DNA of 37,917 nt from Marinihelvus sp963695135 (GCA_963695135.1 CAVOGA010000004.1:1-37917), one strand, 5' to 3'. Positions 1 through 13,683 are shown, numbered from the stretch's first letter. Notes: a model not told the origin generated them from the letters alone. Numbers and translations are program-made.

Positions 1-467
1 GAAAGGTTCGGAAAACGTCCTTCCAGATATTCGGCATAGTCGGGCGTAATGAGCTGCCTTAAATCCGGCCATGCGTCTTCCACTAAAGGATTCTTGAAGG
101 TCACATCTCCGTAACCAAGCGTATCCATTGCCGCCTCGTCAAGAAGCTCCTGCTGAGTCTGTAGATAAAGGCTTTCTCCGAGCCTGATCCATGACAGTAG
201 CTGTGCTCGAATAATTCCTTTGTCGGACTCCGATAGGTCCAGATAGCCATTATTTCTTGCGACCGCTGACCAAACAGCATCACTAAGCTCTCTATTTTGG
301 GCAAGAACGGACCATCCTGCGGCAGTGGCGATTCCAATTTCCTGGAACGCCGACGCCCTGGCTTGCTTATTCTGGCCTCTTATCTGAGCTGCCAGGTACA
401 TCAACGACGCAAATACAGCCAGTGCACCGAGTATCTCTCCAACAGCTCCAATTGCATCCCAATTCAC
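1..467 (-). CDS. Partial small membrane protein of unknown function
   Basis: The minus strand is open from a GTG at 467 to the window edge, about 155 residues, with the C-terminus missing. A GGAGAG ribosome-binding site lies 5 bases before the GTG and an in-frame stop lies just upstream, which sets the start. Residues 1-4 read VNWD, followed by one hydrophobic helix (about residues 5-28, IGAVGEILGALAVFASLMYL). A soluble, alpha-helical, acidic segment with several Trp follows. This layout (Trp near the N-terminus, one membrane anchor, then QIRGQN) resembles a common group of uncharacterised environmental proteobacterial proteins, but I cannot name a function. Codon use looks less GC-rich than in the metabolic genes to the right. 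The gene is separated from the rRNA operon by two terminators and is transcribed in the same direction. Confidence 0.6.
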   Translation of the reverse strand, partial: MNWDAIGAVGEILGALAVFASLMYLAAQIRGQNKQARASAFQEIGIATAAGWSVLAQNRELSDAVWSAVARNNGYLDLSESDKGIIRAQLLSWIRLGESLYLQTQQELLDEAAMDTLGYGDVTFKNPLVEDAWPDLRQLITPDYAEYLEGRFPNL

Positions 468-553
468 AGTCTCTCCACTTGTGACATCTGTTAAACATTA
501 CACCACTTCTTGGCAACGAACCTCAGTACCGTCGAAGATTTCCAGACAAAGAA

Positions 554-583
554 AAACCCCGACAGCTTGCGCTATCGGGGTTT
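554..583 (-). terminator. Second rho-independent terminator behind the rRNA operon
   Basis: The stem AAACCCCGA / TCGGGGTTT has a 12-base loop. On the minus strand it runs into TTTTTCTTT, so it acts on transcripts leaving the rRNA operon. It lies about 220 bases beyond the first terminator and is preceded by a copy of the 5S tail sequence (CCAGGCATCAAT on the minus strand). Confidence 0.75.
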
Positions 584-619
584 CATAATTGATGCCTGGA
601 AGGCCCGCCGGAGAGTGCT

Positions 620-755
620 TGCGGTTTTCGCGAAGCGAAAGAAGCGACGTCGCGGAGCGGTTAAGGTGGCGCCTGCGGAGCAGTAGTGCGGTTTACGTGC
701 GCAGCACGTAAGAAGCGCTGCTGTGGAGCAGATCAGCGCCCGACCTACGTAGGGC
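620..755. repeat. Pair of imperfect ~67-bp hairpin repeats
   Basis: Two units start at 620 and 687. Each begins TGCGGTT, carries a palindrome and continues AGAAGCG. The palindromes differ in sequence (TTCGCGAAGCGAA in the first, TACGTGCGCAGCACGTA in the second) but both can fold. The following segments are also alike (GGAGC, then GCGCC). No ORF, tRNA or promoter is apparent here. Function is unknown; these could be transcribed hairpins in the rRNA operon tail or a small repeat family. Confidence 0.5.
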
Positions 756-773
756 ACTGCCGTCGTTATATCC

Positions 774-815
774 AAAAAAAGGAAAGCCCCGACCACTCTC
801 GTGATCGGGGCTTCC
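774..815 (-). terminator. Main rho-independent terminator of the rRNA operon
   Basis: A strong GC stem (GGAAGCCCCGA pairing with TCGGGGCTTTCC) is followed on the minus strand by a run of seven T. It begins about 10 bases after the 3' end of 5S rRNA, the expected place for the operon terminator. Confidence 0.9.
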
Positions 816-822
816 GGATTGA

Positions 823-940
823 TGCCTGGCAGTGACCTACTCTCACATGGGAACTCCCACACTACCATCGGCGCTGTACCGTTTCACTGCTGAGTTCGGA
901 ATGGATTCAGGTGGTTCCAGTACGCTATTGCCGCCAGGCA
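823..940 (-). rRNA. rrf: 5S ribosomal RNA
   Basis: The minus strand starts TGCCTGGCGGC and ends GCCAGGCA, the complementary ends of a gammaproteobacterial 5S rRNA. It carries the conserved CCGAACTCAG internal segment. Length is about 118 bases. It is the last gene of the 16S-Ile-Ala-23S-5S operon. Confidence 0.95.
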
Positions 941-1206
941 AAAGGGCGCGAGGTGCGCGGCAGCAAGCTGCCACCCGGTAAACCGGGCTGCGTCACACGC
1001 AGTAATCCCTAAAGATTACGGTGTGCTACACCTCATGACGACGAGTCCGGCAAAAGCCAGGGCTCGACGCCTGCATATTTGGTAGTCCTGTCAAGAGCTG
1101 CTTCACCCTGTTAAGGGTTGCGCATATGTCAGCAAAGATGCTTTGCCGATTTATAACCTGGAGATACATCATCTTCAGGTCCTTCATCGGAAGACTTTGG
1201 TTATAT
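941..1206 (-). other. 23S-5S spacer, no gene seen
   Basis: This spacer of about 265 bases is long for a gammaproteobacterial 23S-5S gap. I looked for a tRNA (T-loop GGTTCGA and CCA ends) and found none. Its 23S-proximal end is the 3' arm of the 23S processing stem. The rest contains small inverted repeats but nothing I can name. Confidence 0.6.

Positions 1207-1215
<9 letters not shown>
1189..1215 (-). other. 23S processing stem, 3' arm
   Basis: On the minus strand CTTGGTCATATAACCAAAG and TCTTCC can pair with the 5' arm at 4085-4108 (GGAAGG, TTTGGTATATGACCAAG). This forms the long stem expected for RNase III release of pre-23S rRNA. Confidence 0.7.
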
Positions 1216-4084
<2,869 letters not shown>

Positions 4085-4092
<8 letters not shown>

Positions 4093-4108
4093 TATACCAA
4101 AACCTTCC
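4085..4108 (-). other. 23S processing stem, 5' arm
   Basis: The minus strand reads GGAAGGTTTTGGTATATGAC, then CAAG. It is nearly the reverse complement of the 3' arm at 1189-1215, allowing one mismatch or bulge around ATAACC. It flanks the mature 23S 5' end. Confidence 0.7.
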
Positions 4109-4312
4109 AATAAAGCCGGATGGATTCGTTACATGCTCATGCGGATCAAACTGACTCCGCGGACTATATAACCACAATATCAACAACGACCATTGATATT
4201 GCTTTGCTGACACAGTCTTGTGTCTAACCCGACGAAATTCGCTTACTCCTCATCACAAAGAGATCGCTGAAAATCGGGTCAAACCCAAGACGCTCTTGAC
4301 AGAACTACCGAA

Positions 4313-4322
4313 TTGTTAAACA
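4313..4322 (-). promoter_or_regulatory. boxA-like antitermination site before 23S
   Basis: The minus strand reads TGTTTAACAATTC, close to the boxA core CTTTAACA found in the E. coli 16S-23S spacer. It lies between tRNA-Ala and 23S, the usual place for the second boxA. The rest of this spacer (4093-4424) holds no gene that I can see. Confidence 0.6.
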
Positions 4323-4424
4323 TCCATCATCACGACTACCCGGGGCATTTCGCCGGCAGGCTACTACTGTCGTGAAGAAAACGATCGTTACTATTACAGG
4401 CAACTTCGCACCAAGGCCACAAAA

Positions 4425-4500
4425 TGGTGGAGCCAGGCGGGATCGAACCGCCGACCTCCTGAGTGCAAATCAGGCGCTCTCCCATCTGAGCTATGGCCCC
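4425..4500 (-). tRNA. tRNA-Ala (anticodon TGC)
   Basis: The minus strand starts GGGGCCATAGCTCAGATGGG and ends GGCTCCACCA. The cloverleaf has the D-loop AGCTCAGATGGGA, anticodon loop TTTGCAC with TGC, and T-arm GGTTCGATCC. The CCA is encoded. Its position in the 16S-23S spacer is standard. Confidence 0.97.
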
Positions 4501-4508
4501 ATGATTTG

Positions 4509-4585
<77 letters not shown>

Positions 4586-4647
4586 GTAGTCGTGTGAACG
4601 ACCAGGTCGTGGTCGGTTGCCATGTAATGTAAGTCCGTTCAGGACTT

Positions 4648-4679
4648 CAGGTAACTTGTGTTGGGCGCTCGTATCAAGG
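4648..4679 (-). other. 16S processing stem, 3' arm
   Basis: On the minus strand this reads CCTTGATACGAGCGCCC, then AACACAAGTTACCTG. It is complementary to the leader arm at 6428-6457 apart from a few mismatches and one extra base. The two would form the RNase III stem around pre-16S rRNA. Confidence 0.75.
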
Positions 4680-4693
4680 ATCAGCTATCTCTT

Positions 4694-6238
<1,545 letters not shown>

Positions 6239-6427
6239 AAAAGTACAAAACTTCCAATCCGGCGAACCGGATCTTCGGTCTTAAGTCTTCAAGCTGAGAA
6301 CTTGACCTAACCCTGTTTTGACTTCCACCCAACAAGTTGGGCTTCCGTCGTGTGATTCACCATCATCCTGACCATTGCTGGTCATTCAAATGGGTCATCG
6401 GGCTTGGTCGCTCTCTTCATGGCTTCA

Positions 6428-6457
6428 CCATGACGCGAGCGCCCACACAAGTTACCT
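6428..6457 (-). other. 16S processing stem, 5' arm
   Basis: The leader sequence AGGTAACTTGTGTGGGCGCT, then CGCGTCATGG (minus strand) mirrors the segment after the 16S 3' end (4648-4679). It immediately follows boxA, as in E. coli rRNA leaders. Confidence 0.75.
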
Positions 6458-6463
6458 GTAAAT

Positions 6464-6473
6464 TGTTAAAGAT
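6464..6473 (-). promoter_or_regulatory. boxA antitermination site in the rRNA leader
   Basis: The minus strand reads GATCTTTAACAATTTACAGG. The core CTTTAACA and its flanks match the E. coli rrn boxA region (CTCTTTAACAATTTA). This is the binding site for the NusB/NusE antitermination complex. Confidence 0.85.
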
Positions 6474-6608
6474 CGTTTTCTTGCCACCGGGGCATTTCGC
6501 TTATCGGTGTCGGCACAAATCGATGCGGTTGGCCCCTTTAAACTTTCAGGGCTGGCCGCATCGGTAGACTCATTTTCATGAATCCGCCCGGTGCTGAGCG
6601 GGCCGTCC

Positions 6609-6638
6609 ATTATAATCCGGGGCGGAGAAAAACGTCAA
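6609..6638 (-). promoter_or_regulatory. rRNA promoter P2 (sigma70)
   Basis: On the minus strand the -35 is TTGACG (6633-6638) and the -10 is a perfect TATAAT (6609-6614), with an 18-base spacer. It lies about 370 bases before mature 16S and 90 bases downstream of P1, the tandem arrangement usual for rRNA operons. Confidence 0.85.
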
Positions 6639-6706
6639 CAGTTGTTTCGGTTTTTCTTTTGTCCCGGCCGGTGCGTGAAGAGCGGCACCCGTCGAACGAA
6701 GGGCGC

Positions 6707-6734
6707 ATTATAGGGAGCTAATTCCCCCTGTCAA
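6707..6734 (-). promoter_or_regulatory. rRNA promoter P1 (sigma70)
   Basis: The -35 TTGACA (6729-6734) and -10 TATAAT (6707-6712) are both perfect consensus, with a 16-base spacer. The -10 is followed by GCGCCC, a GC-rich discriminator of the kind linked to stringent control. The minus-strand sequence just upstream (6745-6770) is A/T-rich (AAAAATAAATAACGAAAG) and could act as an UP element. That stretch overlaps the argH stop codon. Confidence 0.9.
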
Positions 6735-6765
6735 CACTTCCCTTCGAACTTTCGTTATTTATTTT

Positions 6766-8057
6766 TCAAGAGCAGCCCAGGCGGGCAGCCAGGCGGTCAA
6801 GTTCAAGCGCGCCGCAAGCCCCCGTTGAGACTCGGTTTCGCAGGCTGGCGTCGAGATCCTCCGGCTTCAAGTCGGCCAGTTTTGCACCGACCTGCCGGTA
6901 AGCCTCGCGAAACGGGATCCCCTCGCGGGCCATGTCTACGGACAGGTCGGTGGCGAACATTTCCGGTGAATTGGCCCGTCGCAGCGCATCGGGGTTCCAT
7001 TCCATGGCGCGCAGCAGACCCGGAACCAGCGCCAGCGCGGCCAGGCCTTTCTCAAACGCCCGCAGCAGGGGCGGCTTGGTGGCCTGCAGATCACGCTGGT
7101 AGCCCGACGGAAGGCTCAATACCGATTCCAGCTCGACACGGGCGCCGGCCACCACGCCGAAGGCCGCGCGCAGGAGCTCCACCACGTCCGGGTTGCGCTT
7201 GTTGGGCATGATGGAGGACCCGGTGCACCAGGCATCGGGCAGGCGCAGAAAATCAAATTCGCTGGTGGTAAACAGGCTGAGGTCCCAGGCCAGGCGGCGC
7301 AAATCGAGCATGGCTGCCGAGAGCGCGCCCAGGGCCTGCAATTCGACCTTGCCGCGACTGTTCTGCGCATACTGCGGATTGACCAGCAGGCGGGCGAAGC
7401 CCAGGTCTTTTGCCACTTCATCCCTTGCCAGGGGCAAATTGATCCCGAAACCGGACGCGGTGCCCAGCGGGGAGGCGTCCAGCCATTCGCAGGTCAGCCC
7501 GGCCAGCGCTGCGTTATCAATAAATGCTTCCGCATGTCCCGCGGACCACAGTCCGATACTCGACGGCATGGCGCGTTGCAGGTGGGTATAGCCGGGCATC
7601 GGTTGCCCGCCCTCGTCCCCGGCACGTTCCAGCAGTACCCCGGCGATATCGACGCAGATCATTTTGAGCTGTGACAGACGGTCTTTCATGTACAGCCGGA
7701 GCGCAACGGCCACCTGGTCATTGCGGCTTCGCCCCGTATGCACCTTGCCGCCCAGCGGTCCGACCCGTTCCGTCAGCCAGGTCTCCAGCGCTGAATGGCC
7801 GTCTTCGAAACGCGCATCCAGCACCAGCGCACCGGCCGCCAGATCGGCACCGATGTCATCAAGCCCCCCGACCAGCCGCTTCACCTCGTCTTCCGACAGC
7901 AGGCCAATCGCGCCCAGACCGCGCACATGGGCCTGGCTGGCGAGGATGTCGAACCCGATCAACTGGCCATCGAGAACCACGTCCTCACCGGCGAGAAAAC
8001 GCATCACCGCTTCACCGGGACCGTCACCCTGGCCCTGCTTTTTCCAGATCGGTTCGC

Positions 8058-8061
<4 letters not shown>
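6766..8061 (-). CDS. argH: Argininosuccinate lyase
   Basis: It splits argininosuccinate into arginine and fumarate, the last step of arginine synthesis in the cytosol. The 431-residue protein carries the fumarase/aspartase superfamily signature GSSIMPNKRNPD (about 281-292), with the catalytic Ser in the mobile loop. It also has VHTGRSRNDQ (107-116) and PGYTHLQ (156-162), with the His expected in the active site. It is shorter at the N-terminus than the E. coli enzyme (457 residues), as in Xanthomonas-type ArgH. The ATG overlaps the argC stop by 4 bases (ATGA), so translation is probably coupled. It is the last gene of the arginine operon. Its stop codon sits about 30 bases before rRNA promoter P1, with no terminator between. 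Confidence 0.96.
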
Positions 8062-9001
<940 letters not shown>

Positions 9002-9005
<4 letters not shown>

Positions 9006-10318
9006 GCGCTTTCTTCCCAACCCGGATCGCGGCTCATGGCCTCCTTGACGATCCGGTCGCGCAGCAGCGGATCGTTGACGCTGTTGCAGAAAACCACCCA
9101 GGGCCCGTGGCGCTCGCTGGTGTCCGCCTGCAGGAAATACCACGGCGTGATCGGGTTCTGGTTCCGTGAACGCCAGTACAGTTGCGGGTAGCGGGCCCGC
9201 AGCACCTGCCACATGGCGGCGCCCAGGCCTTCGCCCTGCGCCTCCGGCGTCACGATGAATTTTTCCAGGTAGGGGATACCATCCTGGCCGCGCACCACCA
9301 CCGCGGCCGCGCGCCGCGTATCTGACAGGAGAATGACCGGGTCCTTGAGCGTCTCCGCCCAACCGGGCTTGAGCGTGCGGCCGAAGGACGCCTCCACGCG
9401 CTGCGCCACGTCGGCCAGCGTCTCCGCATCCGGATGCTCCAGTACCGCGATGCCCTCACCCTTGCGCACCAGGGTGCCGGCACCGCGGTAGGTAAACAGC
9501 TCGCGCGTCAGCTGGTCCGCCGAGGTGATAGAAACCGACGTGCTGTCATCCAGCCCCTGCAACATCTCGTTGATCTGCTGCAGCTTCAGACGCATGCCGG
9601 AGTGAACCCAGTCCTCCCGCATCAGCGCCTCGTAGTCGTTGTTCAGCGTAACCGCGGAAATGATCCGTCCGTTGCGGTCCAGCAGACCGCCGCTGGGCGT
9701 GAGGAAAATAATCTTGTGCGGGCGAATCGCCCACACCAGTTCGCGCGCCGCGATGTCCGCGTTGATGTTCAGCACCTGGCCGGACGCTGATTCCCCGAGG
9801 AAGGTAAGCACCGGCAGCGCACCGGCGCGAACCGCGCGGCGCAGGCCGTCCAGGTTCACCTCGGTGATCTCGCCGACCAGGCCGTAACGCTCCTCATCCA
9901 GGTAGCGGGCCTGGAAGGTGCCGTGCTGCAACCCCCGGGCGCGGATACCCCGCGACTCCAGGGCCTCGACCAGGCGCAGGTTCTGTTCGTAAATCACCGG
10001 CCGGGCGACCTGCATCACCTCCTCGGTGGTGACCCGCAGGTTATCAATGCGCTCGCTCTCGATGCCTGCCGCTGCCAGCGCCGCGTCGACCTGGGGCCCG
10101 GCGCCATGCAGTACCACCGGCCGCAGCCCGAGGCGGTGCAGGAAGGCCAGCGCGGAGGCGAGCTCATCGAGGTGATCCTGGAGAATGCCGCCGCCGACCT
10201 TGACCACCGCAAAGCGGGACTCCTCGACGGAGGAGAACTCTTTCAGATACTGGCGCGCCTCGCGGCTGGAACCCAGCTGGGCGAGCAACTCGAGGACAGT
10301 CTCGCGTACCTCAGACAT
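9002..10318 (-). CDS. argB: Bifunctional N-acetylglutamate kinase/synthase
   Basis: The 438-residue protein joins an amino-acid kinase domain (about 30-280) to a C-terminal GNAT acetyltransferase domain (about 290-430). The kinase part shows VVKVGGG (38-44), the glycine-rich LHGAGPQVD and NINADIAA. The C-terminal part contains LEKFIVTPEAQGEGLG and WRSRNQNPITPWYF, typical of the vertebrate-like NAGS/NAGK family (DUF619/NAT). Such fusions are known from Xanthomonas and Xylella, where one protein acetylates glutamate and then phosphorylates it. This fits the absence of a separate argA here. The start overlaps the preceding deacetylase gene by 8 bases and the stop overlaps argC by 4. Arginine feedback inhibition is known for the family; it is not visible in the sequence. 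Confidence 0.93.
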
Positions 10319-11408
10319 GCGCGTTCACCAGGCGGGAATAGATTTGCAGGCAGTGCTCCAGTTGCTCCACGGCCACCCATTCGTTCAGCACGTGCGCCTG
10401 TTCGATTGAGCCGGGGCCCAGCACCAGCGCGGGAATGCCGGCCGCGCCGAACAGCGACGCCTCGGTCCAGAAATCGAGGCCATCACCGGTTACCAGCTCG
10501 TGGCGCCGGGCAAAATCACGCGCCGCCGTGTCGTCATGGTCGCCGGTGGGCAGGGGCGGCCCGGCAAAAGATACGACCCAGTCGGCCGCCGCGGCGCCTT
10601 CCCACTGGCGGCTTTGTTCAATAAAGGCCTCGTTGCTGTCCCCGGGGGACAGGCGGGCACTCCAGAAAATATGCGCATGGTCGGCAATCACGTTGGACTT
10701 TACCCCACCCTCCACGGTGCCGATGTTGAAGCAGGTGCGACGCCCTTCACGCTCGGCGGCTTCCGCCGCTTCCAGCGCAGCGCTGCTCCAGCGGGCCAGG
10801 TGGTGAATGGCATTTTCGCGCAGTGCCCGGGGTTCGGAAGAATGTCCCCCGTGGCCTTTGAAGTGACCGCGGGCGGACAGAAAGCCCCGGTGCCGGAACT
10901 CCGCGCGGCACCGGGTGGGCTCTGCAACCACGACCTGCCGGTAAGGCGCCGCGTGTCCCGCCTTGATGAATTCATTCACGCAACAGCCCTCGCCACCCTC
11001 CTCATCGGTGGTGAACAGCAGCGCCAGCGGCGCATCGCTGCTCCGGGCCAGGGTCAGCAGGCAGGCAGCGGCGCCCTTGATGTCACAGGCGCCGCGCCCG
11101 TAGGCCCTGCCGTCCACCATTGTCAGTTCCAGTGGCGGATATTCGCTGCCCTCGAGCGCCGGCACGGTGTCGAGGTGCACATTGAACAGCAGCTCCGATA
11201 CCCCGCGGCAGGCATAAAAGCTGACACGCCCCTTGCCGTGATCGAACAGCTGGATTTCAAAATCGGGCAACTGTTCGCGCAGGTAGGCGAAGATCGGCGA
11301 GTCGCCGGCCAGGTCCCGGGGCGGGTTCTGCGTGTCGCAGGCCACCAGCGCCTGCAGGTGCGCGAGCAGCTCCCGGGACGTATTGACCGCGGTATCCACA
11401 GCGTTCAC
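10311..11408 (-). CDS. argE: M20 deacetylase, probably N-acetyl-L-citrulline deacetylase
   Basis: This is a zinc-dependent M20 peptidase-family deacetylase of 365 residues. Metal ligands are visible: His78 and Asp80 in NVHLDTVPA, Asp109 in GRGACDIKG, the Glu pair 136-137 in TTDEEGGEG, and a late His in QAHVLNEWV. Homology alone would allow acetylornithine deacetylase. The operon, however, contains an acetylornithine-type carbamoyltransferase and keeps the Xanthomonas gene order. I therefore infer that it removes acetate from N-acetylcitrulline to give citrulline for ArgG. It overlaps argG by 4 bases and argB by 8. Confidence 0.88.
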   Translation of the reverse strand: MNAVDTAVNTSRELLAHLQALVACDTQNPPRDLAGDSPIFAYLREQLPDFEIQLFDHGKGRVSFYACRGVSELLFNVHLDTVPALEGSEYPPLELTMVDGRAYGRGACDIKGAAACLLTLARSSDAPLALLFTTDEEGGEGCCVNEFIKAGHAAPYRQVVVAEPTRCRAEFRHRGFLSARGHFKGHGGHSSEPRALRENAIHHLARWSSAALEAAEAAEREGRRTCFNIGTVEGGVKSNVIADHAHIFWSARLSPGDSNEAFIEQSRQWEGAAAADWVVSFAGPPLPTGDHDDTAARDFARRHELVTGDGLDFWTEASLFGAAGIPALVLGPGSIEQAHVLNEWVAVEQLEHCLQIYSRLVNAHV

Positions 11409-12610
11409 GAATGGCCCTTGCGGACCCGCGCTGCAATCGTCGAGCTCTGACCCAGCAGCTTGATGAACCCTTCGGCCTCTTCCGGCGTCCAGCTGGCACT
11501 TTGCGCGTAAACCGAACCCTCATCCTGCAGGATGAAAGGTGAGTCGATGGCCACCGCCAGCAGGCTGCCGCCCTCGGTGCGCAGGGTCACCGTGCCGGTT
11601 ACGTGCGACTGGGACGAGGCCAGGTAGGCTTCCAGGTCGGCTTTATGCGGCTCATAGAAAAAGCCCGTGTACACCAGCTCGGCCCAGCGCTGGGCGACCG
11701 TCTGGCGGAACTGGTTCTGCAGCTTGGTATTGACCGTGTCTTCCAGCGCCTGGTGCGCCATGAGCAGCGCATCAATGCCGGGGCACTCGAAAACAATGTG
11801 CCCCTTCAATCCGATGCTGACGTCGCCGGTGTAAATGTGGCGCCCGACACCATAGGGCCCCAGCGCGGCGTTCAGCCGCTTGAGCATTTCCGGACCGGCG
11901 ACAGCTTCACCATCCAGGTGCGTTGCGACGCCCTGCTCAAAGCCCAGCTTCAGCTCCAGCGGCGCTTCGGGCCATTCAGCCCGTGGACGAACCAGGCTCC
12001 AGGTGCCCGGACCGGGCGCCTCGAAGCGGTCGATTTCGCTGCCGGATACGGTGACCCCGAGGAGGTTCTCATTAATGGAGTACTGTCCGGATTTCGTCGG
12101 GATCTCGACCCCGGCCGCCTCGAGCAGGTCAATTTCATGCTGGCGAATGTCCGTCGCCACCTTTTGCAGCTCGCGCACCGGGGCATGAATCACGTAATCG
12201 CCGACACTGCGAACCGTCTGGTCAAAACGCAGCTGGTCGTTGCCCATACCGGTGCAGCCGTGCGCGAAATGCTTCGTACCCAGCTCATCGCACAGCGCCA
12301 GGCAACGGCGCACAATCAGGTAGCGGTCCGAGCAGAGCAGCGGGTACTCACCCAGCATGCGGGCATGGCTCCACACCAGGGGTATGACAAATTCATCCCA
12401 GATCGCATCGCTCGCATCGACAAGGTGATGCGCCGTGCTGCCCAGGGAGCGGGCGCGCTGCTCAATCCAGTCAATCTCCGCCTGCGGCACGCCGCCCGTG
12501 TCCACGAACACGGTGTGGACTTCAAAGCCCTGCTCCCGCAAGGCCATCACGCAGTAGCTCGTGTCGAGCCCGCCGGAGAAAGCCAGTACCACTTGCTTGT
12601 TGTCAGTCAT
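11405..12610 (-). CDS. argG: Argininosuccinate synthase
   Basis: It joins citrulline and aspartate using ATP to form argininosuccinate. The 401-residue protein starts with the N-type ATP pyrophosphatase P-loop FSGGLDTS (11-18). It has the family segments FAHGCTGMGNDQLRFD and SINENLLG. It is the second gene of the operon, 17 bases after argF' and overlapping the deacetylase gene by 4 bases. Length fits the family (about 400). Confidence 0.96.
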   Translation of the reverse strand: MTDNKQVVLAFSGGLDTSYCVMALREQGFEVHTVFVDTGGVPQAEIDWIEQRARSLGSTAHHLVDASDAIWDEFVIPLVWSHARMLGEYPLLCSDRYLIVRRCLALCDELGTKHFAHGCTGMGNDQLRFDQTVRSVGDYVIHAPVRELQKVATDIRQHEIDLLEAAGVEIPTKSGQYSINENLLGVTVSGSEIDRFEAPGPGTWSLVRPRAEWPEAPLELKLGFEQGVATHLDGEAVAGPEMLKRLNAALGPYGVGRHIYTGDVSIGLKGHIVFECPGIDALLMAHQALEDTVNTKLQNQFRQTVAQRWAELVYTGFFYEPHKADLEAYLASSQSHVTGTVTLRTEGGSLLAVAIDSPFILQDEGSVYAQSASWTPEEAEGFIKLLGQSSTIAARVRKGHS

Positions 12611-12627
12611 TCAATTGACTCCAGATG

Positions 12628-13629
12628 TTAGGTGGCGCCGAGGAGTTCGAGCATGATGGCTTTTTGGACGTGCAGGCGGTTTTCCGCCTCGTCGATGGCG
12701 ACGCAGTAATCCGCATCCATCACCGCGTCCGTGGCCTTGATGTTGCGGCGCAACGGCAGGCAGTGGCTGAACAGGGCATTGTTGGTCAGCGCCATCTTTT
12801 CCTCGTTCACGATGAAGTGCCGGTAGTGCTGGCGCAGTGACCACTCTTCTTCCGGCTTGCCGTAAAACGGCAGGGCGCCCCAACTCTTGGCGTACACCAC
12901 GTCCGCACCCTCATAGCTCGCTTCGATGTCCGTACTGACCTGCAGGCTGCCGCCACTGGCCTCGACGTTGGACCGCGCGCCGTCCATGAACTGCCCGTCC
13001 AGCAGGTACGCCTCTTCGGGTATGAGCAGGGTGACGTCCATGCCGAACTTGGTGCCAATCAGCAGGGCCGAATTGGCCACCGCGGTATTGAGCGGCTTGG
13101 GATGCCAGGTCCAGGTCAGCACCATCTTCTTCTTGCGGACCTCGCCCAGGTGCTCCCTGAGCGTCTGCATCAAGGCCATCTCCTGGCAGGGGTGGACGAT
13201 GGTTTCCATGTTGATGACCGGCACACTGGAGTGCTTTGCCAGGGCCTTGATGACATAGTCCTGCCGGTCCAGGGACCAGTCAATGAACTTGGGAAACGCA
13301 CGGATGCCGATCAGGTCGACATAGCGGGACAGCACGCCGGCGACCTCCGCAATGTGCTCTTCCGCATCGCCGTCCATTACCACGCCGGGGTTGAACTCCA
13401 CACCCCAGGCGTCCTTGCCGGGCTCCAGCACGATGGCGATACCGCCCATCTGCTGCATGCCGAGCTGGAAGGATGTGCGGGTGCGCATGGAGGGGTTGAG
13501 AAACAGCAGCGCGATCGACTTGCCAGCCAGCCGGTCATTGATCGGCGCAGCCTTGAGCTCGCCGGCCAGGTTAAGCAAGCCATCCAGCGCCTCGAAAGAC
13601 CAGTCCTGCGTGTTGAGAAAGTTTTTCAC
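12628..13629 (-). CDS. argF': N-acetylornithine carbamoyltransferase
   Basis: It transfers the carbamoyl group to N-acetylornithine, giving N-acetylcitrulline. The 333-residue protein has the carbamoyl-phosphate loop as SMRTRTS (47-53). It also has VHPCQEM (146-151), WHPKPLNTAVANSAL and SHCLPLRRNIKATD (288-301). The last two are the forms typical of acetylornithine rather than ornithine carbamoyltransferases. Start codon is GTG at 13629, with a weak AGG site about 7 bases upstream. It is the first structural gene of the arginine operon. A terminator hairpin ends only 27 bases before its start, and upstream of that lies an Arg-rich leader peptide, so expression is probably controlled by attenuation. 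Confidence 0.93.
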   Translation of the reverse strand: MKNFLNTQDWSFEALDGLLNLAGELKAAPINDRLAGKSIALLFLNPSMRTRTSFQLGMQQMGGIAIVLEPGKDAWGVEFNPGVVMDGDAEEHIAEVAGVLSRYVDLIGIRAFPKFIDWSLDRQDYVIKALAKHSSVPVINMETIVHPCQEMALMQTLREHLGEVRKKKMVLTWTWHPKPLNTAVANSALLIGTKFGMDVTLLIPEEAYLLDGQFMDGARSNVEASGGSLQVSTDIEASYEGADVVYAKSWGALPFYGKPEEEWSLRQHYRHFIVNEEKMALTNNALFSHCLPLRRNIKATDAVMDADYCVAIDEAENRLHVQKAIMLELLGAT

Positions 13630-13656
13630 GTTACCTGCGCCTCAGTCCCTAAATGG

Positions 13657-13683
13657 AAAAACCCAGCCCTGGGGCTGGGTTTT
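13657..13683 (-). terminator. Attenuator terminator of the arginine operon
   Basis: On the minus strand AAAACCCAGCCC pairs with GGGCTGGGTTTT over a very short loop, followed by T residues. It is a textbook rho-independent terminator placed 27 bases before argF' and 24 bases after the leader peptide stop. Its 5' arm can instead pair with GGCCGGGTGTTT inside the leader ORF (13718-13729), which resembles the terminator's own 3' arm (GGCTGGGTTTT). It could also serve to stop read-through from the upstream transporter operon. Confidence 0.8.

Noticed and set aside
941..1206. Possible tRNA or extra gene in the long 23S-5S spacer
   Set aside because: No cloverleaf, T-loop motif or CCA end was found on either strand.
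9006..9362. Upstream extension of argC to a 434-residue protein
   Set aside because: The added part lies inside argB in another frame. The ATG at 9005 with the ATGA overlap gives a normal ArgC.
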